A stretch of 64,000 nt of DNA from Leucaena leucocephala (Eukaryota; Streptophyta; Magnoliopsida; Fabales; Fabaceae), in the NCBI GenBank assembly GCA_037074615.1, contig CM073535.1, positions 8,223,001 to 8,287,000 of the forward strand, given 5' to 3'. How positions within the stretch are numbered: the first letter of the stretch is position 1; each line of letters begins with the position of its first letter. A program made the position numbers and the translations under genes. This document shows positions 1-13,060 of this stretch, in pieces. The notes under the pieces are model-generated. The model saw only the letters and a list, made by a program, of their open reading frames with translations, was not told the origin of the DNA and did not search any database.

Positions 1-1160
1 AATTTTGTTTTTAAGGGATCAAAATAGTGAGAAGCCACTTCTCTGTTTGACATCCTTTTTCGACGATCTTGGTGTCATTTTCTTTATTTTTTTTGTGCTC
101 TACACAATGGGACTAATTTTAAATCCTAAAAATATAATTTTCTAATGAGCCAATTTTTAACGAAGAAGCATTGTTCGATTACTACAATGTGATCTTTTCA
201 TTTTATGATTTAGATGCATGCTCAACTTATTTAATCATAAAATGAATAATGTAATCTAAAATAAATACTCATAATACATCATTTACATATAAACAAAAAA
301 AATCATAGAAACCATTCGAAAGGAGAAACTTGGCTCTAGTACTAATATAGGTTTTGGGCATACCTAGAATCAAACTTTGACTCTCTGAATACCCACATAA
401 AACTGGAGTCCCTATTGCTGACTCTGGTTACGTTTACACAGTAAAAACACTGAAGGGAAGAAAAAGAGTTTCAAATGCAGAGGGTGAGGAGCATCCAAGA
501 AAAAAATGAATTGTTTTCACATCACAACTTTTGTTTTTGTTTTCACGTCGCCTTATGTGCATAGTTGGAGGAGTGGGATACTCATAACTCTTATATCTTT
601 TATTTTTCTTCTTTCAAAATTAAACTACTCCTTCCATTATCTCACATATAGATTTGAGTCTAATCCACCATTGGTGAATTAGCCTATTTCCCAACAATAT
701 TGATTATTAATTATTTTAGGTGCTTGGTGTAACTTGTTTAAAATAATAGAGATTTATTCGGTGGGTTAGATAGGAATAGGTAAAAATAACTTATAATTGA
801 TTAATTATTTATAATTATTACAAATTATTATAGTTAAAATTTGAAATAACATAAAATCAGTTAATGAAATTAACGATTAATTATTATCATGGGGTTTAAA
901 ATCTTTTAAAAAATAAAATAATTTATAGAGTTTAAAATTTTTTAAAAATTAAAATATAGTTATTGATTATGATTATTGATTGTAGCTAAAAAATGATTAA
1001 AAGTATCATTTTAACTAAGCTAATTTAAAGACACAATACAAGTCGGAGTCTTAAATGTTAGAAACTGGCCTAAAATATCCAAGATGAATGTTTGTATATT
1101 AAAAAAAACACATCAAACACCGTTGAGTGCTGATTCATGAAACACAATTCTTGTGGATCT
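1..1160. other. AT-rich intergenic, no gene seen
   Basis: No open reading frame of note, no RNA gene and no clear repeat boundary was found here. The stretch is AT-rich with short homopolymer runs, as expected for plant intergenic DNA. Confidence 0.6.
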
Positions 1161-1492
1161 TAAATAAAAGGCAAAAGTGCTCACTTAATCATTTTCCCTT
1201 ATATAAAATTTTATTTTAGTCTCTTAATTTTATAAAATATATTTTTAGTTATTTAATTCTAATATTATTAATTTTATTGATAAAAAAATGGAAACATTAA
1301 AATTTTAAATGTTATTAACACATTCTCACATATTAATATATTAAGTTTAATTATTTTAAACTAACAATGATTAGCCCAAAAAATATTATTTAAAATTAAT
1401 CGTGTTAAGATTAGAAAACTAAAAAGATGTTTTATAAAATTAAAACATCAAACTATGCATAAAGATTAAAATGCACTTTTACCTAACTAAAG
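1161..1492. mobile_element. MITE-like element, possibly Mutator-type
   Basis: The two ends are imperfect inverted repeats: GGCAAAAGTGC near 1170 faces GCACTTTTACC ending near 1483, each followed inward by a TTAATC/GATTAA block. The nine bases on either side (1161-1169 and 1484-1492) agree at seven of nine, which would fit a decayed 9-bp target duplication of Mutator-like elements. The body is AT-rich and non-coding. The superfamily is inferred from duplication length only. Confidence 0.4.
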
Positions 1493-2064
1493 GGATATCT
1501 TATTATAATTTATTTTTTTAAAATAAAAGAATGAAATAGAATCTATAGTTATTTCATTTGAGAAGAGAAACCATGAACATTTATTGTGGCAGGTAATAAT
1601 TGTAATGTTCACGCCAACGAGGGTTGAAGGGGACAAATATGCCCCACTTAGAATTAAACCATTCATTTAAATGAGGTCTATAGATTTTCGTCAACCCAAA
1701 TCATTGAACATTGATTGGTGTAAGATAGTGTGATAATATTAAAATGAATAAGATTATTCAAGCACCATATTTAGATGGCAAAGAAAAGATTCACATGTTT
1801 AATAATATAATAATATTATTTAATAATTCAATCACACATCACCATCAAATTATATAATATTCAACAGTTCCATTCTAATTTGAACCATTCCATCTTTGAA
1901 TAAATTCTAGTTGTCCAGATTTTTAAGTTTGATTTCAGCTTTTTTTCCCCTTTTTTGTTTTTAGTACAAAAAAATTTATGTGAATTTAATACCGATCTCT
2001 CACTAAGATCAGAGTTAAACTTAAAAAAATATGCCAACCTGCCACAACTTGAGTCTTTTTTATA
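1493..2064. other. AT-rich intergenic, no gene seen
   Basis: Nothing recognisable apart from AT-rich sequence up to the truncated 5' end of the LINE. Confidence 0.5.
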
Positions 2065-4194
2065 GATAGATTATCTCATTTAATTAGTGATGCAATGGAT
2101 GATGGCCTGTGGAAACCAATTCGTGTAACTAGCAACGGTCCGGCCATTTCTCATCTTATGTTTGCAGATGATATTTTACTTTTTGGAGTGGCTATTGAAA
2201 AACAAGCTACAATTATGATGAAGTGCCTTAACAGTTTTTGTTTAGCATCGGGAGAGGAAATTAGTAAGAGCAAATCTTCTGTCTTCTTTTCACCGAAGGT
2301 TCATGTTAATACAAAAAGAAGTATTAGCAATATTGTTGGAATGCAGGTTTCTACAGATATAGAAAAGTATCTAGGGTTTTCAATCATCAGAGGGAGGAAA
2401 CCCAGAGATTCTTTTCAATACATTGTAGATAGAGTGAAGGCTAAACTGGCAATGTGGAAGGAAAATACCTTATCTGTGGCAGGAAGGATCACCTTGGCAA
2501 AGTCAGTTTTAAGTTCTGTTCCAGTTTACCCTATGCTGGTTTCCAAAATACCAAATTCGGTTTGTCAGGAAGTGGAGAGACTGCAAAGGAATTTTATATG
2601 GGGGAACAGCCAAAATTCTCATGGATTTCACCCGATTGGATGGGAACAGATTGTTAAACCTAAATTAAATGGCGGGTTGGGGTTCAAGAAATTAACCTCC
2701 TTTAATCGTGCTTGTGGTGCAAAAATAGCATGGAATCTCATTCATGGAACTAAGGGCCTGTGGGGTGAAGTGTTATTATATAAATATATGTTGAGGAATG
2801 AAGATAACCTCTTAGAGGCAAGGAAAGGAGATTTAGCATTGTGGAAGTTTATTTCCCAACAGCAAGATATTATAAATGATGGCACAAGGTGGCATATTAG
2901 GAATGGAAGTGTAGTGAATTTTTTTACTGATAAGTGGTTGTTTCAGGACAAGAAGTTGAAAGATTTATGTCTCCGACTACTTACGAGTGAAGAAGAGAAC
3001 AGTAAAGTAGTGGATTGGATGGTTTCAGGGACGTGGGATTTTCAAAGACTTGCCAATCTGATTCCAAGTACTGCTTTTCAGAAATTATTGACCATAGTTC
3101 CGCCAATGGTAAAAGCCGGGACTGATGTAATGGCTTGGAATGCAACGTATGATGGTGTTTTTACTATTAAAAGCGCCTATTTTCTGATTGAGCCTCAGTT
3201 CTCCAATAATTATAGCTCTATCTATAAGAGTATATGGAAGTGGAAGGGTGCGGAATGTATTCATATTTTTCTGTGGATAGCCTTCAATGATCGACTTTCG
3301 ACTAATGCTTGGAGGAATAAATGGTCATCAAATAGCGCTATGTGCCAATTCTGCTGTAATGAAATTGAAGATACGTTACATATTATCAAAGATTGTAATT
3401 ATGCAAAGCAACTTTGGGGTCGGTTAATTCACTCAAGGTATCATTCTGCTTTCTTTAAAGCTCCTTTGAGGGATTGGTTTGCTTTAAATCTCAAGAAGGA
3501 TATGGGAGTGGATGGTAGTAGCAATTGGGATTTGGTTTGGGGAGTGTCGATTTGGAACCTATGGAAGTGGAGAAACCAGGCTATATTTGATGATGGATAT
3601 TCAAAACCGGTGGATCCTTATTTGATCATTAGGCAAACCTGGAGGAGATTCGTACAAGTTCAACATGAAGGTTTAATTAAGGAGTTAACGAGCACAAGTA
3701 ATTCTTTATGGCAAACTCCCCCTTGTGGATGGCTCAAATTAAATGTTGATGGTGCGGTTACGGCTAGTAAAAAACAGGCGAGGTGTGGTGGGATTATCAG
3801 AGATCAATCAGGAGTTTGGGTGGCTGGGTTTTCGACTAAATTGGGACCCTGCACTGTTATTGAAGCGGAATAATGGGCTATATATAAAGGGCTTACTCTG
3901 GCGTGGGATCTAGGGTTTAAGAACATTATCCTAGAGACATATGCGAAGAATGTTGTGCAAATGATTACTAATCAGGGTATTCATGCTTTCAGTCTTTTGC
4001 TCTTTAAGATACATAACTTACTACTTCTTCTATGGGAAATTCAGGTTAACCATATTTCCAGACAATAGAATAAAGTGGCGGATGCTCTAGCGAAGGATGG
4101 GTTGACTATCACATCAATTTTAAGTTCCTGTCCTCCGTATTTGATAAAGCTTGTTACTGAAGATGTATTGGGAATTAATCCCCATATAGATTAG
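2065..4194 (+). pseudogene. LINE ORF2 C-terminal part: RT, zf-RVT, RNase H (broken)
   Basis: The frame opens in the palm of an L1-type reverse transcriptase, with the catalytic FADD motif near 2161-2172. It continues through the RT thumb, a zf-RVT cysteine/histidine region (MCQFC...H...C, about 3340-3400), and an RNase H domain starting with LNVDGA near 3738. In-frame stops at 3871-3873 and 4066-4068 break the RNase H domain; readable homology continues in the same frame to a final TAG at 4192-4194. Plant L1-clade LINEs normally carry endonuclease, RT and RNase H in one ORF2; here the endonuclease and most of the RT are absent, so the copy cannot mobilise itself. Confidence 0.9.
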
Positions 4195-4244
4195 TTGTTA
4201 GTGTTAGCGGGTGTTAAACCCTCTCTCATACTAAAAAAAAAAAG
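2065..4244 (+). mobile_element. 5'-truncated L1-type LINE retrotransposon
   Basis: A non-LTR retrotransposon copy that begins inside the reverse transcriptase domain and ends in an A-run at 4233-4243, the usual outcome of incomplete target-primed reverse transcription. An in-frame TAG at 2059-2061 lies just before the recognisable homology, so the upstream part is missing. The 3' end keeps zinc-binding and RNase H regions followed by a short untranslated tail. No convincing target-site duplication was identified. Confidence 0.9.
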
Positions 4245-4312
4245 TAAATTGATTTTTTTTTTGGAAAAGGGGGGGTTTACCAAAAAAGAGAGTAAATTGA
4301 TAGGATATTAAT

Positions 4313-4589
4313 TATAATATCCTAATTTTTATCTATATATTTAAAAATATTATTTATCAATAACTTAAAAATATTATCTAATTAAATTATTATAATTTAA
4401 TAGTTTTATTATTTTTAATAAAATATGATATTTGAATTTTCTTAACTTAAGACTATAAGTTATTCTTTAAATTTGATTATTGAAGTGACTATTCTTTTTT
4501 AGTCACTTCTCTCATTTCCTTTCCTATGCCCAAAAAAAGTAACTACTTTCTACTCATCTTATGTATTAATATGATGTTTATGAATGATT

Positions 4590-4620
<31 letters not shown>

Positions 4621-4790
4621 ACTATTGATATTAATATAATTATATTGAGAAAAATTATTTGATTATTTTTATTGAAAATAGTTTTATGAGATTTAAAGTT
4701 TAATTTAAAAAAATATTTTAAGAATTTTTTTATGATATTTATTAAACTATTAATATTTTGATTAATATAGTATCTTTATTTCATTAATTA
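4313..4790 (+). repeat. Partial LTR, same family as the one at 5693
   Basis: This stretch matches the first ~570 bases of the 5693-7075 LTR by eye, including the blocks around the 'AAAATATTATCTAATTAAATTA' region and the later AGTCAC/TACTAATATGAT region. Relative to the longer copy it lacks roughly 100 bases (those at about 5850-5955) and everything after about 4790. It also contains an expanded TA microsatellite at 4593-4620. Confidence 0.7.
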
Positions 4791-5692
4791 AAAACAAGAA
4801 AGAAAGAGGAAGAAGAAAAGTTAAGGTTTTGCTTGGTGACATTTTTTTTATTATATGTATATATATATATGTGTGTGTGTGTGTGTATTTTTTATTTCTT
4901 TTTCAATTGGGTTTTGGGCATTTTTTTTAAGATTTATGGGTGTTGTTTTTCAATTTTGGCTGTCTGAGCTATTCAAAAAAGAAAAATCTATTATGTGCAG
5001 TAACAATTATTGGCCCTTCTTGATTTTTTTTCTCTTTCTTTTTCTGTATCTATTTCATTTTGGGCTTTTAATGTTTAAAAAAATTTTGTCGTTTTTTTTG
5101 GTACAAAAAAATGTTATCTTGTAGACAGTGCAATGACACTTATTTCTGATTCATTATTTTTTTTGGGGCCATATTGTTCATTACCTATTATTTTTCCGTT
5201 AAGACTTTCCTATTTCGGCCATTTGAAAAAAAAAAGATTCTGTTCTTCGCATTAACAATTATGGGCCTTGTTATACGTTGTTTTTTTTATTTTTTATTTT
5301 CTCTTTTCCCTTTCATTTCTATTTTTTTATACAATTCTTTTTACTTTTTGTTCCTTCGGCTTTATCCATTCTATGTTTTTTTCCACAAGACTTTTATTTG
5401 AATTTTAAGCCATACCTGATGGACCTTTATTTGTTTATTTCTATTTTTTAATTCTTTTATCAGAGTATAGTTTTTTGAATTATATTACATTGTAAAATAA
5501 TGAAAATATATATTATTCACATATATTTTTCTCTATTAGTTTATAAAAAAAATTACTCTATTATAGTACTTGAGATTAAGGCTGATTACATCTTTAGGAG
5601 GAGAGAAATTGTGTAAGATTAGATAAATTATTAGAAAATAAAATAAAGAAACTTCAGAGTATGGGACAAAATTCCTAAAAGAAAGGAAGAAT
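4791..5692. other. T-rich low-complexity filler with TA/TG microsatellite
   Basis: Contains (TA)n(TG)n around 4855-4887 and long T-rich tracts. Short open frames here consist almost only of Phe, Leu and Ile codons from the poly-T bias and have no recognisable domain, so they are not called genes. Confidence 0.6.
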
Positions 5693-7075
5693 TGTAACAT
5701 CTTAATTTTTATCCTTTATATTTAAGTAAAATTAAAAATATTATTTATTAATAACTTAAAAATATTATCTAATTAAATTATTATATTTTAATATTTTTAT
5801 TATTTTTAATAAAATATGATATCTGGATTTTCTTAACTTAAAATTTCTTGATTTGATTGTTATTATTAGTTAGAGAATTATTAGAATTTGAGTTCAGATT
5901 TAGATATTGATTTGAATTTAAATTATTATTATGGTTTTATAAATGGAGTTAAAACTCTGAGTTATTCCTTAGACTTGATTATTGAGGCGGCTCTTCTTTT
6001 TTAGTCATTTCACTCATTCCCTTTTCTATACCTAAAGAAGGTAATCACTTTCTACTTATTGTATGTACTAATATGATATTTGTGAATGATTTGATATATA
6101 TAAAACTATTGATATTGATATAATTATATTGAAAAAATTTGTTTGATTATTTTTATTGAAAATAGTTTTGTGAAATTTAAAGTTTAATTTAGAAAGTTAT
6201 CTTAAGAAAAACCCTTTTTATGATATTTATCAAGCTATTGAGATTTTGATTAATATAATTATTATGAGAATTATACATTGAGGATGGATGATGATTGAGT
6301 TATATTTCTATCACGTGGTATAACCTTTATTGGAATTCGATGGTTGACTTTTGTCTCACCAGTTTATCGAGAGACGTGCCCCACCTGTTTATCAAGGGGG
6401 AATAAATCTATACTCCGATCATGTGCTATGTGAATTTTTGCCTATCCATATCACTTGATCGGTTATTTGTTTAAGTGGTTAGATAGAACTAGCCAATAGG
6501 TTCGATCGGCGGGGATAAAACGGTTCGGTTGGATTGATAGGAGAAACTTGGGTGGGTTATTTATTTAATTTTATTATAATAATATGTTATTTTAAATATA
6601 TATATATATATATATATATTATATTTTATAAGGTCCCACTTGACACCTCATGAGCACATGTTAGTAGGTATAATAAGTATGATTGATAATTACTGAGACG
6701 TTTGTCTTACCCTATTATTATTAATATTTTTCAGGTGATAGTATCATCTTAGGATCCTAGAAAAAATTTCATATGATTGATTAAAGTTATATTAATTATA
6801 TAATCATCCCCTTAAAAGTATGTGTAGAATATTTGTATATTGCCATAATAGATTTTATTTTGCATATTCATATATCCTATTACTTTATTTATATTTTAAG
6901 AAAAGTTTTTTTATAGCCATGGTAGAGTTTATTTAAATCTTAGTTAAATTCTTTTCTACTATGATTAACTCTCTTGAAATAAATTAAATTTATTTATAAT
7001 ATTATTTTTAAATTATATTGGGTATAAAATAGATCTAAATAATTAATAATAGTTATATTTTAGGAGGAGTTTACA
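5693..7075 (+). repeat. Solo LTR, gypsy-type (about 1.38 kb)
   Basis: The unit starts TGTAACATC and ends AGTTTACA, the TG...CA form with TGTAACA common in plant gypsy LTRs. Nearly the whole length is found again in inverted orientation at 62590-64000, and the start is repeated at 4313-4790. No coding region adjoins it, so it is called a solo LTR. A 5-bp target duplication could not be confirmed at its edges. A TA microsatellite lies at about 6597-6622. Confidence 0.65.
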
Positions 7076-8851
7076 ATGTTGGGAGCACTACTTTGTTGTA
7101 GTTTCAGTTATAATACTTAGAAGGCATCATAACTCCTAGGTACTTATGTTTATGCTTGAAGGCAATTGATGGCTCTCTTTGTTCAATATTGGTATCACCT
7201 AGGAGAAATAAAGACTTCGCCTGCTTTTAAATCTTAGATGAATCTAACCACTTTTCAAAAAATTTTGTACCAAAAAATAAAAAAATAAAAGAAATTAGTA
7301 AATTACAGAAGAAACCTAGCATAGTTGGATCTAACGGAACAGGTTAGTCTATCACAAGATGGCAAACCAATGTTTGAACTCTCACATGGATAGGTGCCTA
7401 CATTTTATACCTGATAATACTTCGAATAAGATTGTCTCCAATAGGAGAATGTCTATGCTTAGCAAAAAAAATTATAGAAGAAGAAGGCTCAACTGGAAGG
7501 AGGGAAGATAGCCAATAGGATTTGGGTTTATAAAGAGCTAGTCCTTTATATCGTGATAAACTAAGGTTTAAATTCTTATTAAAAGATATGCTTATATTTA
7601 ACTTCCGACAGTATCTCAAATAGAATTATTTTTAATTAGAGGATACCCATATTTATTATAGCAGCACTTGTGTTTGTATGTTTTGAAAATGTAACACCAA
7701 CTTATTCTTCTCATAGTTTGGTGGTTCCCTCTTTTGTTGGATGAATATTAGGTTTTTTTTCTTCATAAAAGGGCCAAATAATACTAGTAAATAAAATATA
7801 GAGTACATCACAAATGTAGTACCAAGGAAGGAGAGAAAGGAAATAAGTTAGCATATATACATATGAAGACATTTAACTATGGCTATATATGAACTAGTAA
7901 ATAAAGATAGAAAGTCCTGAATACCCTCCAACATTTCCCGTTCTTTTCACTTGGTTGGCTATTTGAGCAAATTGCTTGATTGATACCAAAAGCTGTAGTG
8001 ATGTGGTCTCCGGAGAGAAAAAAGAAGATTTAATAATCCATTAAAGAGTGGAGTGAAGACATTTGTAATTAAGCAAACGATCCTCCCTTTGTCTTCCAAC
8101 CCCTTGAATGTATTTAAGACATTTTATGCTTTTAGCTCTATGTAGAATGATGGTCCAAGAATGACCTTGAAAGCATATCCAAGAATGACAGAGAATAACA
8201 CATCTTCTGCTAGATCAATATATGTTTGATCAGGAATATTAGAGGAGAGTGGAATATTCGTACGTAATAGTACTAGTAATATTAGGAGGATAAAGAGACC
8301 AAACCAATGGACAATTCAATTGTATAAGATTTCAACCATAGGGATTATACAGTATGAGATCAGCCAGAGGGTGCTCTAAAGAGACTGACTGGAAGAATAC
8401 TAGTTGGAAAAGAGGAATAAAGAAATATCTTTTTGTATTATAAACATATTTGATACACTCTTAAACATTAAATATAAATACTTCTCTTAATAACAATTTA
8501 AATTTAATTTATTGTGATGTGATGTGAGTGATTAGCCTATTCTACTATACCTAACTTCTATTGATTCCTTAATGACATTATCCTATTCCTTTCCATCTTT
8601 TATGTAGGGTGCGTAGCTTTTGGCCCTAAAATGGTCAAAATGTGGTGTGAGCAAATCTTGGCTAGCTTTTACTCTTCTTTATATTCATGCACGATGGTTA
8701 TAGAAACTTGTTTCGTATGTCAAATAGGTTAATTGATGGTTTTTGCATATGTTAAGCATAATTATCTATGACATTAGGTTTAATTAATATAAGTTTTGAT
8801 AATAACAAATGTAAGAAAAGTTAACTATAACTAAGCTCTAATATTTTTATA
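7076..8851. other. Intergenic, one unidentified coding remnant
   Basis: Mostly AT-rich single-copy-looking DNA. The only stretch with protein-like composition is on the minus strand at about 7960-8330 (listed separately). No RNA genes or clear transposon ends were seen. Confidence 0.5.
7960..8330 (-). pseudogene. Unidentified coding remnant with hydrophobic segment
   Basis: On the minus strand one frame stays open except for a single stop (TTA at about 8126-8128 on the + strand). It begins with a strongly hydrophobic Leu/Ile/Val run suggesting a membrane segment, followed by a stretch containing NIPDQTYIDLAEDV and later FNGLLNLLFSLRRP. The mixed amino-acid composition is unlike the surrounding AT-driven frames. 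I do not recognise the family. It could be an exon of a decayed gene, a captured fragment, or chance. Confidence 0.25.
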
Positions 8852-8929
8852 CTCCTCCTATCCTTAATATAAGTTTAATTTATAATATAAATTATACTAT
8901 AAATAAATTTTATATTTAGGACAGAGGAG
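8852..8929. mobile_element. Short Stowaway-like MITE
   Basis: CTCCTCCTATCCT at the left end is the near-perfect inverse of the right end AGGACAGAGGAG, and both ends are flanked by TA (8850-8851 and 8930-8931). TA duplication with CTCC-type termini is typical of Tc1/mariner-derived Stowaway MITEs. The element is only 78 bp and largely palindromic. Confidence 0.65.
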
Positions 8930-8931
8930 TA

Positions 8932-9772
8932 CATATAATAGTTAATATAAATATTATTCTATTATATATATATAATAACGGCTTGGACTATTTGATGGCC
9001 AATATTTTTTTAAAATCCTATTATTAGATATTTGATTAATTGATTAATTTAGATCGAGACCTTATGATCATGATATCTCTCCTTAAAGTCTTTTTTAACA
9101 AGGTAGGGTTTGAACTCCCTTCTCTATTTTATAATCTAGCTAGTCTACAACTAAATCAAGTATTCTTGAATATTGTTCTATATTATATATTTTAGGAGAA
9201 ATTGTTTATTTGTGCTAAAACTTCCATATATATATATATATATATATATTTATTGAATCATATTTTCTTAAAAGTTTGTATATACAATAATATTGGAAGT
9301 GTTACTTTTATATAACTTAAATATATACAAAGTATAAGGTAAAAAAGTGTATATATATACACAAAGTCTAAGATTTTTCATATGCATCATGGCTTAATAT
9401 CATTAGGTTTCATTTCTGTTAGGCAGATTGATACTTGGATTAGTCAATTTTTTTCCAACGTTTAAAACTTAAATCATAATACCAAGGGTTTGTATTGATT
9501 GATTGTGAGTCATTTAAATTTATTGAGTAGTCTTGTGCTGGATCTTTGAGTATACAGTCACGATAATTATTTGGAAGTAATGGAATTTTCTATTATATGT
9601 TTATATTCCTATAAACTAGACTAATCAATCTAGTTGCGTTGGATACCAATAATTAAATAAAAAAAACTCATGTAGTAGTTGATCGAAGAAATATTTTTTT
9701 TAAGAACCGAAGACATGGCAGCACCAACAAAATAATGTCAAACATTGTTTTCTTCGTCGAAAATATTAAATT
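8932..9772. other. AT-rich intergenic, no gene seen
   Basis: No supportable coding or RNA feature. A TA microsatellite occurs at about 9226-9250. Confidence 0.5.
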
Positions 9773-10112
9773 TGTTATAAAACTAACCAACTAATCAATA
9801 AGATTAAGAAGAGAGAAAAGATGAAGATAAGAAAATGAGAGAAGTATATTGTATTCTTCCACTTGCTCTATAACACAAATGACATATCCTATTTATAGAC
9901 ATAGTCTTACATATAGGTTATATCCAAACTTGAATGACAAATAGTAGGCAATAAAATTCATGAATGACCTAGTAGAAGTTACAAGCTCATTAATGGCCTA
10001 GTAAAAGTTACAAGCTCAATGTGGTAGCGGAAGAGTAATAGAGTAGTGGAAGTTAGAGTTGAAGAGGAAAACGAAGAGGGATATGGACATCCACATTCTA
10101 ATATTCATAACA
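9773..10112 (-). repeat. 3' LTR of copia element A
   Basis: Begins TGTTATAAAAC and ends TTCATAACA on the + strand; 340 bp, close to the 344 bp of the related element C. The TGTTAT...ATAACA termini are inverted repeats. It aligns by eye over its length with 15204-15521, although many positions differ. Confidence 0.8.
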
Positions 10113-10121
10113 CTCCCACTT

Positions 10122-13060
10122 AGATGTCTATTATTTAATAATGTGCCTCATTAAAAAATTCAACTAGAAAAATCCTATGAGATAAAAATCTAGTGAAAGA
10201 AAAAGAGTATAAATTTAATTGATACACTCTCAGTGCTACCTCATTAAAAACATTGTTAGGAAAACACAATAGGACAAAACCTCAGTCAAGGGAAAAATAG
10301 TGTAGCATGTATCGACTCCTCCTTTTTACAACATCAATTGATATCTCTGAATCTGCGAAGTCCAATATCATGTACGAGCTTCTCAAATACTGTTTCCAGA
10401 AGTGACTTGGTGAATAAATCTACTAGATTTTCTTTACAACGGATTTGCTAGATATTAATCTCACCATTGTTTTAAAGATCATGTGTGAAAAAGAATTTTA
10501 AAGAAATATGTTTTGTCATATCTCCTTTGATATATCATTCTTTTAGTTGAGCAATACATGCAGTATTATCTTCATATATGATTGTTGTGATCATTTTACT
10601 AGATAACAATCCACAAGTAGTACGTATATGATATATTATCAATATAACCATACACATTCTCGACTTGCTTCATGTATCGCTATTATTTTTGCATAATTAG
10701 ATGATGTGGCTGATATGGTTTGTTTCATTGATCGCCATGAAATAACTGCACTATTACATGTGAACAAATAGCTTGTTTGTTATTTACCAACATGTGGATC
10801 AGACTGAAATCTAGCATCAGCATAGCCGACAAAGTCAATCTTGTGTTCATTCGAATAAAATAATCCCATATTCATAATACCCTTCAAGTAACAAAGAATG
10901 TGTTTAACCCTATTCCAATGCCTTTATGTTGGTGAAAAACTATATCTTGCTAGTAAGTTAACAATAACTGATATATCTGATCGTGTGTGAGTAGCAAGAT
11001 ACATAAGCGTACAAATTGTACTAAGGTAAGGTACTTCTTGGTCAAGTAGTTCTTCATCACCTTCTTGAGGTCTAAAGGGATCTTTATCTTTCTCCAGAGA
11101 TCTTATAATCATCGGAGTGTACAATTGATACGATTTATCCATATAGAAATATTTTAAGACTTTTCTCATGTAAATTTCTTGATACACAAAGATCCTATTT
11201 TTCAGATGTTCAATTTATAGTCTAAGGCAAAATTTTGTTCTTCCCAAGTCCTTCATTTCAAACTATTTCTTTAAGCAATTCACCGCTTTAGAAATCTCTT
11301 CATGAGTTTCAATGATATTTATGTCATCGACATAAATAACAATTATAGCAAATTTATTTCTAGATCTTTTTATAAAAATACATGGGCATATATGATCATT
11401 CTTATATCATTTTTTGAATATATATTCACTAAATCGATTATACCACATGCACCCTGATTGCTTCAATCCATATAAAAACTTATTTAACTTAATTGAGTAC
11501 CGTTCTCAAGAACTTGAATTGTATGTTTTCGGCAACTCAAATCAATCAGGGAGACTCATATAAATGTTACTATCAAGTGAACTATACAAATATACTGTAA
11601 TAAAATCTATTAGACACAAATCAAGGCATTTATTTACTGCCAGACTAATTATATATCGAAAAGTAATTGCATCCACCACTAGTAAGTATATTTTTAAAAA
11701 ATCAATATAAGATCTTTGTGTAAATTCCTTAAGCAACAAGTCAAGCTTAGTATCTTACTACTTCACAATTTTCATTTATTTTTCTCACAAAAACCCATTT
11801 ATATCCAATTGATTTTATATCTTCAAGTGTAAGAATCACTGGCCAAATTTTTTTCGTTTTTCTAATGATTTTAATTCTACTTCAATTGTGTCTTTCCATT
11901 TTTGTCAATCATCTTTTTATTTGCATTCGCTAATAGACCTTGGTTCATGATCTTTCTTATCATTTATTATATCAAGCTCTACATTATATGCAAAAATATC
12001 GTCAATATTGATTTTATCTCGACCCCATCATATTCCATTAACAACATAAGTTATTGAGATATCATTATTTTCATATATTTCAGGTACCTGAGTTTCTTTT
12101 GAAATTAAGATATTAATGTTGTCAACGGATTCTTCTGGAGTTACTAAATTTTCTTAAATATTCTTGACCTGACCATATATATTTGTAACTCTTTTTCTTT
12201 TTTGATGATTTTTATTTTTGGAATCGATGGGCCTACCATGCTTGAAGAGTGCTTTTGATCTATTTATATCAGTAGATTATCCAATAGGGACATAAACTCT
12301 GATAGGAGCATTTGTAGCTGGAACATATGACTTGATCACTTTCTTGGGGTCAGTGAATGCGTCTGACAATTGATTAGCTAGACTCTATAAATAAATTATC
12401 TTTTAAACTTCTAGCTCACATTATTTTGTACGATGATCAAGATGAGACAATGATAATTCATTCCAACTAACTTAATTTTCAACTGCTTATTTTCTTTCCC
12501 TAATGTTGAAAAATTTGATTTGTCAAAATGACAATCAGTAAATTGAGTCTTAAATAAATCTCTTGTTGTTGGCTATAAGTATTTTATTATAAAAGGAAAT
12601 TCATATCCAACATATATTCCTATCTTTCTTTGATGATTTATTTTAGTGCGTTATGGTCGAGCAATCGGAACATAGATTGCATATCTAAAAGTCCTTAGAT
12701 GAGAAATATTTGGTTGCTGACCAAAAACTATTAGTAAAGGGGAGGACTTGATATAACTAGTTGGCCTAATACGAATTAACATCGTTGCATGCAAAATTGC
12801 ATGTCCCCAAGTAGATATTGGGAGATTCGATTTCATAAGCAATGGTCTTGCAATCAACTGCAACCATTTAATTAATGATTCTGTAGGTCCATTTTGTGTA
12901 TGAGTATGTGTTACAGGATGTTCAACATCAATTCCCAAAGACATATAACACTCATTGAAAGCTTGTGAAGTAAATTTACCAGCATTATCTAGACTTATTT
13001 TCTTAATGGGATAATTTAGAAAATGTGCTCTCAATCTAATTAGTTAAGCAAGTAATCTTG
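10122..13060 (-). pseudogene. Copia A pol remnants: integrase, RT, RNase H
   Basis: Minus-strand pieces in order. The integrase core is at about 13034-12651 (SLDNAGKFTSQAFN, HTQNGPTESLIK, then the PTSY...PL..VFG.QPN stretch of copia integrases). RT pieces are around 11739-11220. The RT/RNase H junction at 11187-10924 includes VPYLSTICTLMYLA and TRSDIS. RNase H and the C-terminal tail run down to about 10330. Several stops and frame changes separate them. The pieces match the better preserved pol of element C at 52640-56099 closely in order and wording. Confidence 0.8.

Noticed and set aside
4855..5401. Two short open frames rich in Phe, Leu and Ile
   Set aside because: They come from poly-T and TG microsatellite sequence, with no family resemblance and no promoter or splice context.
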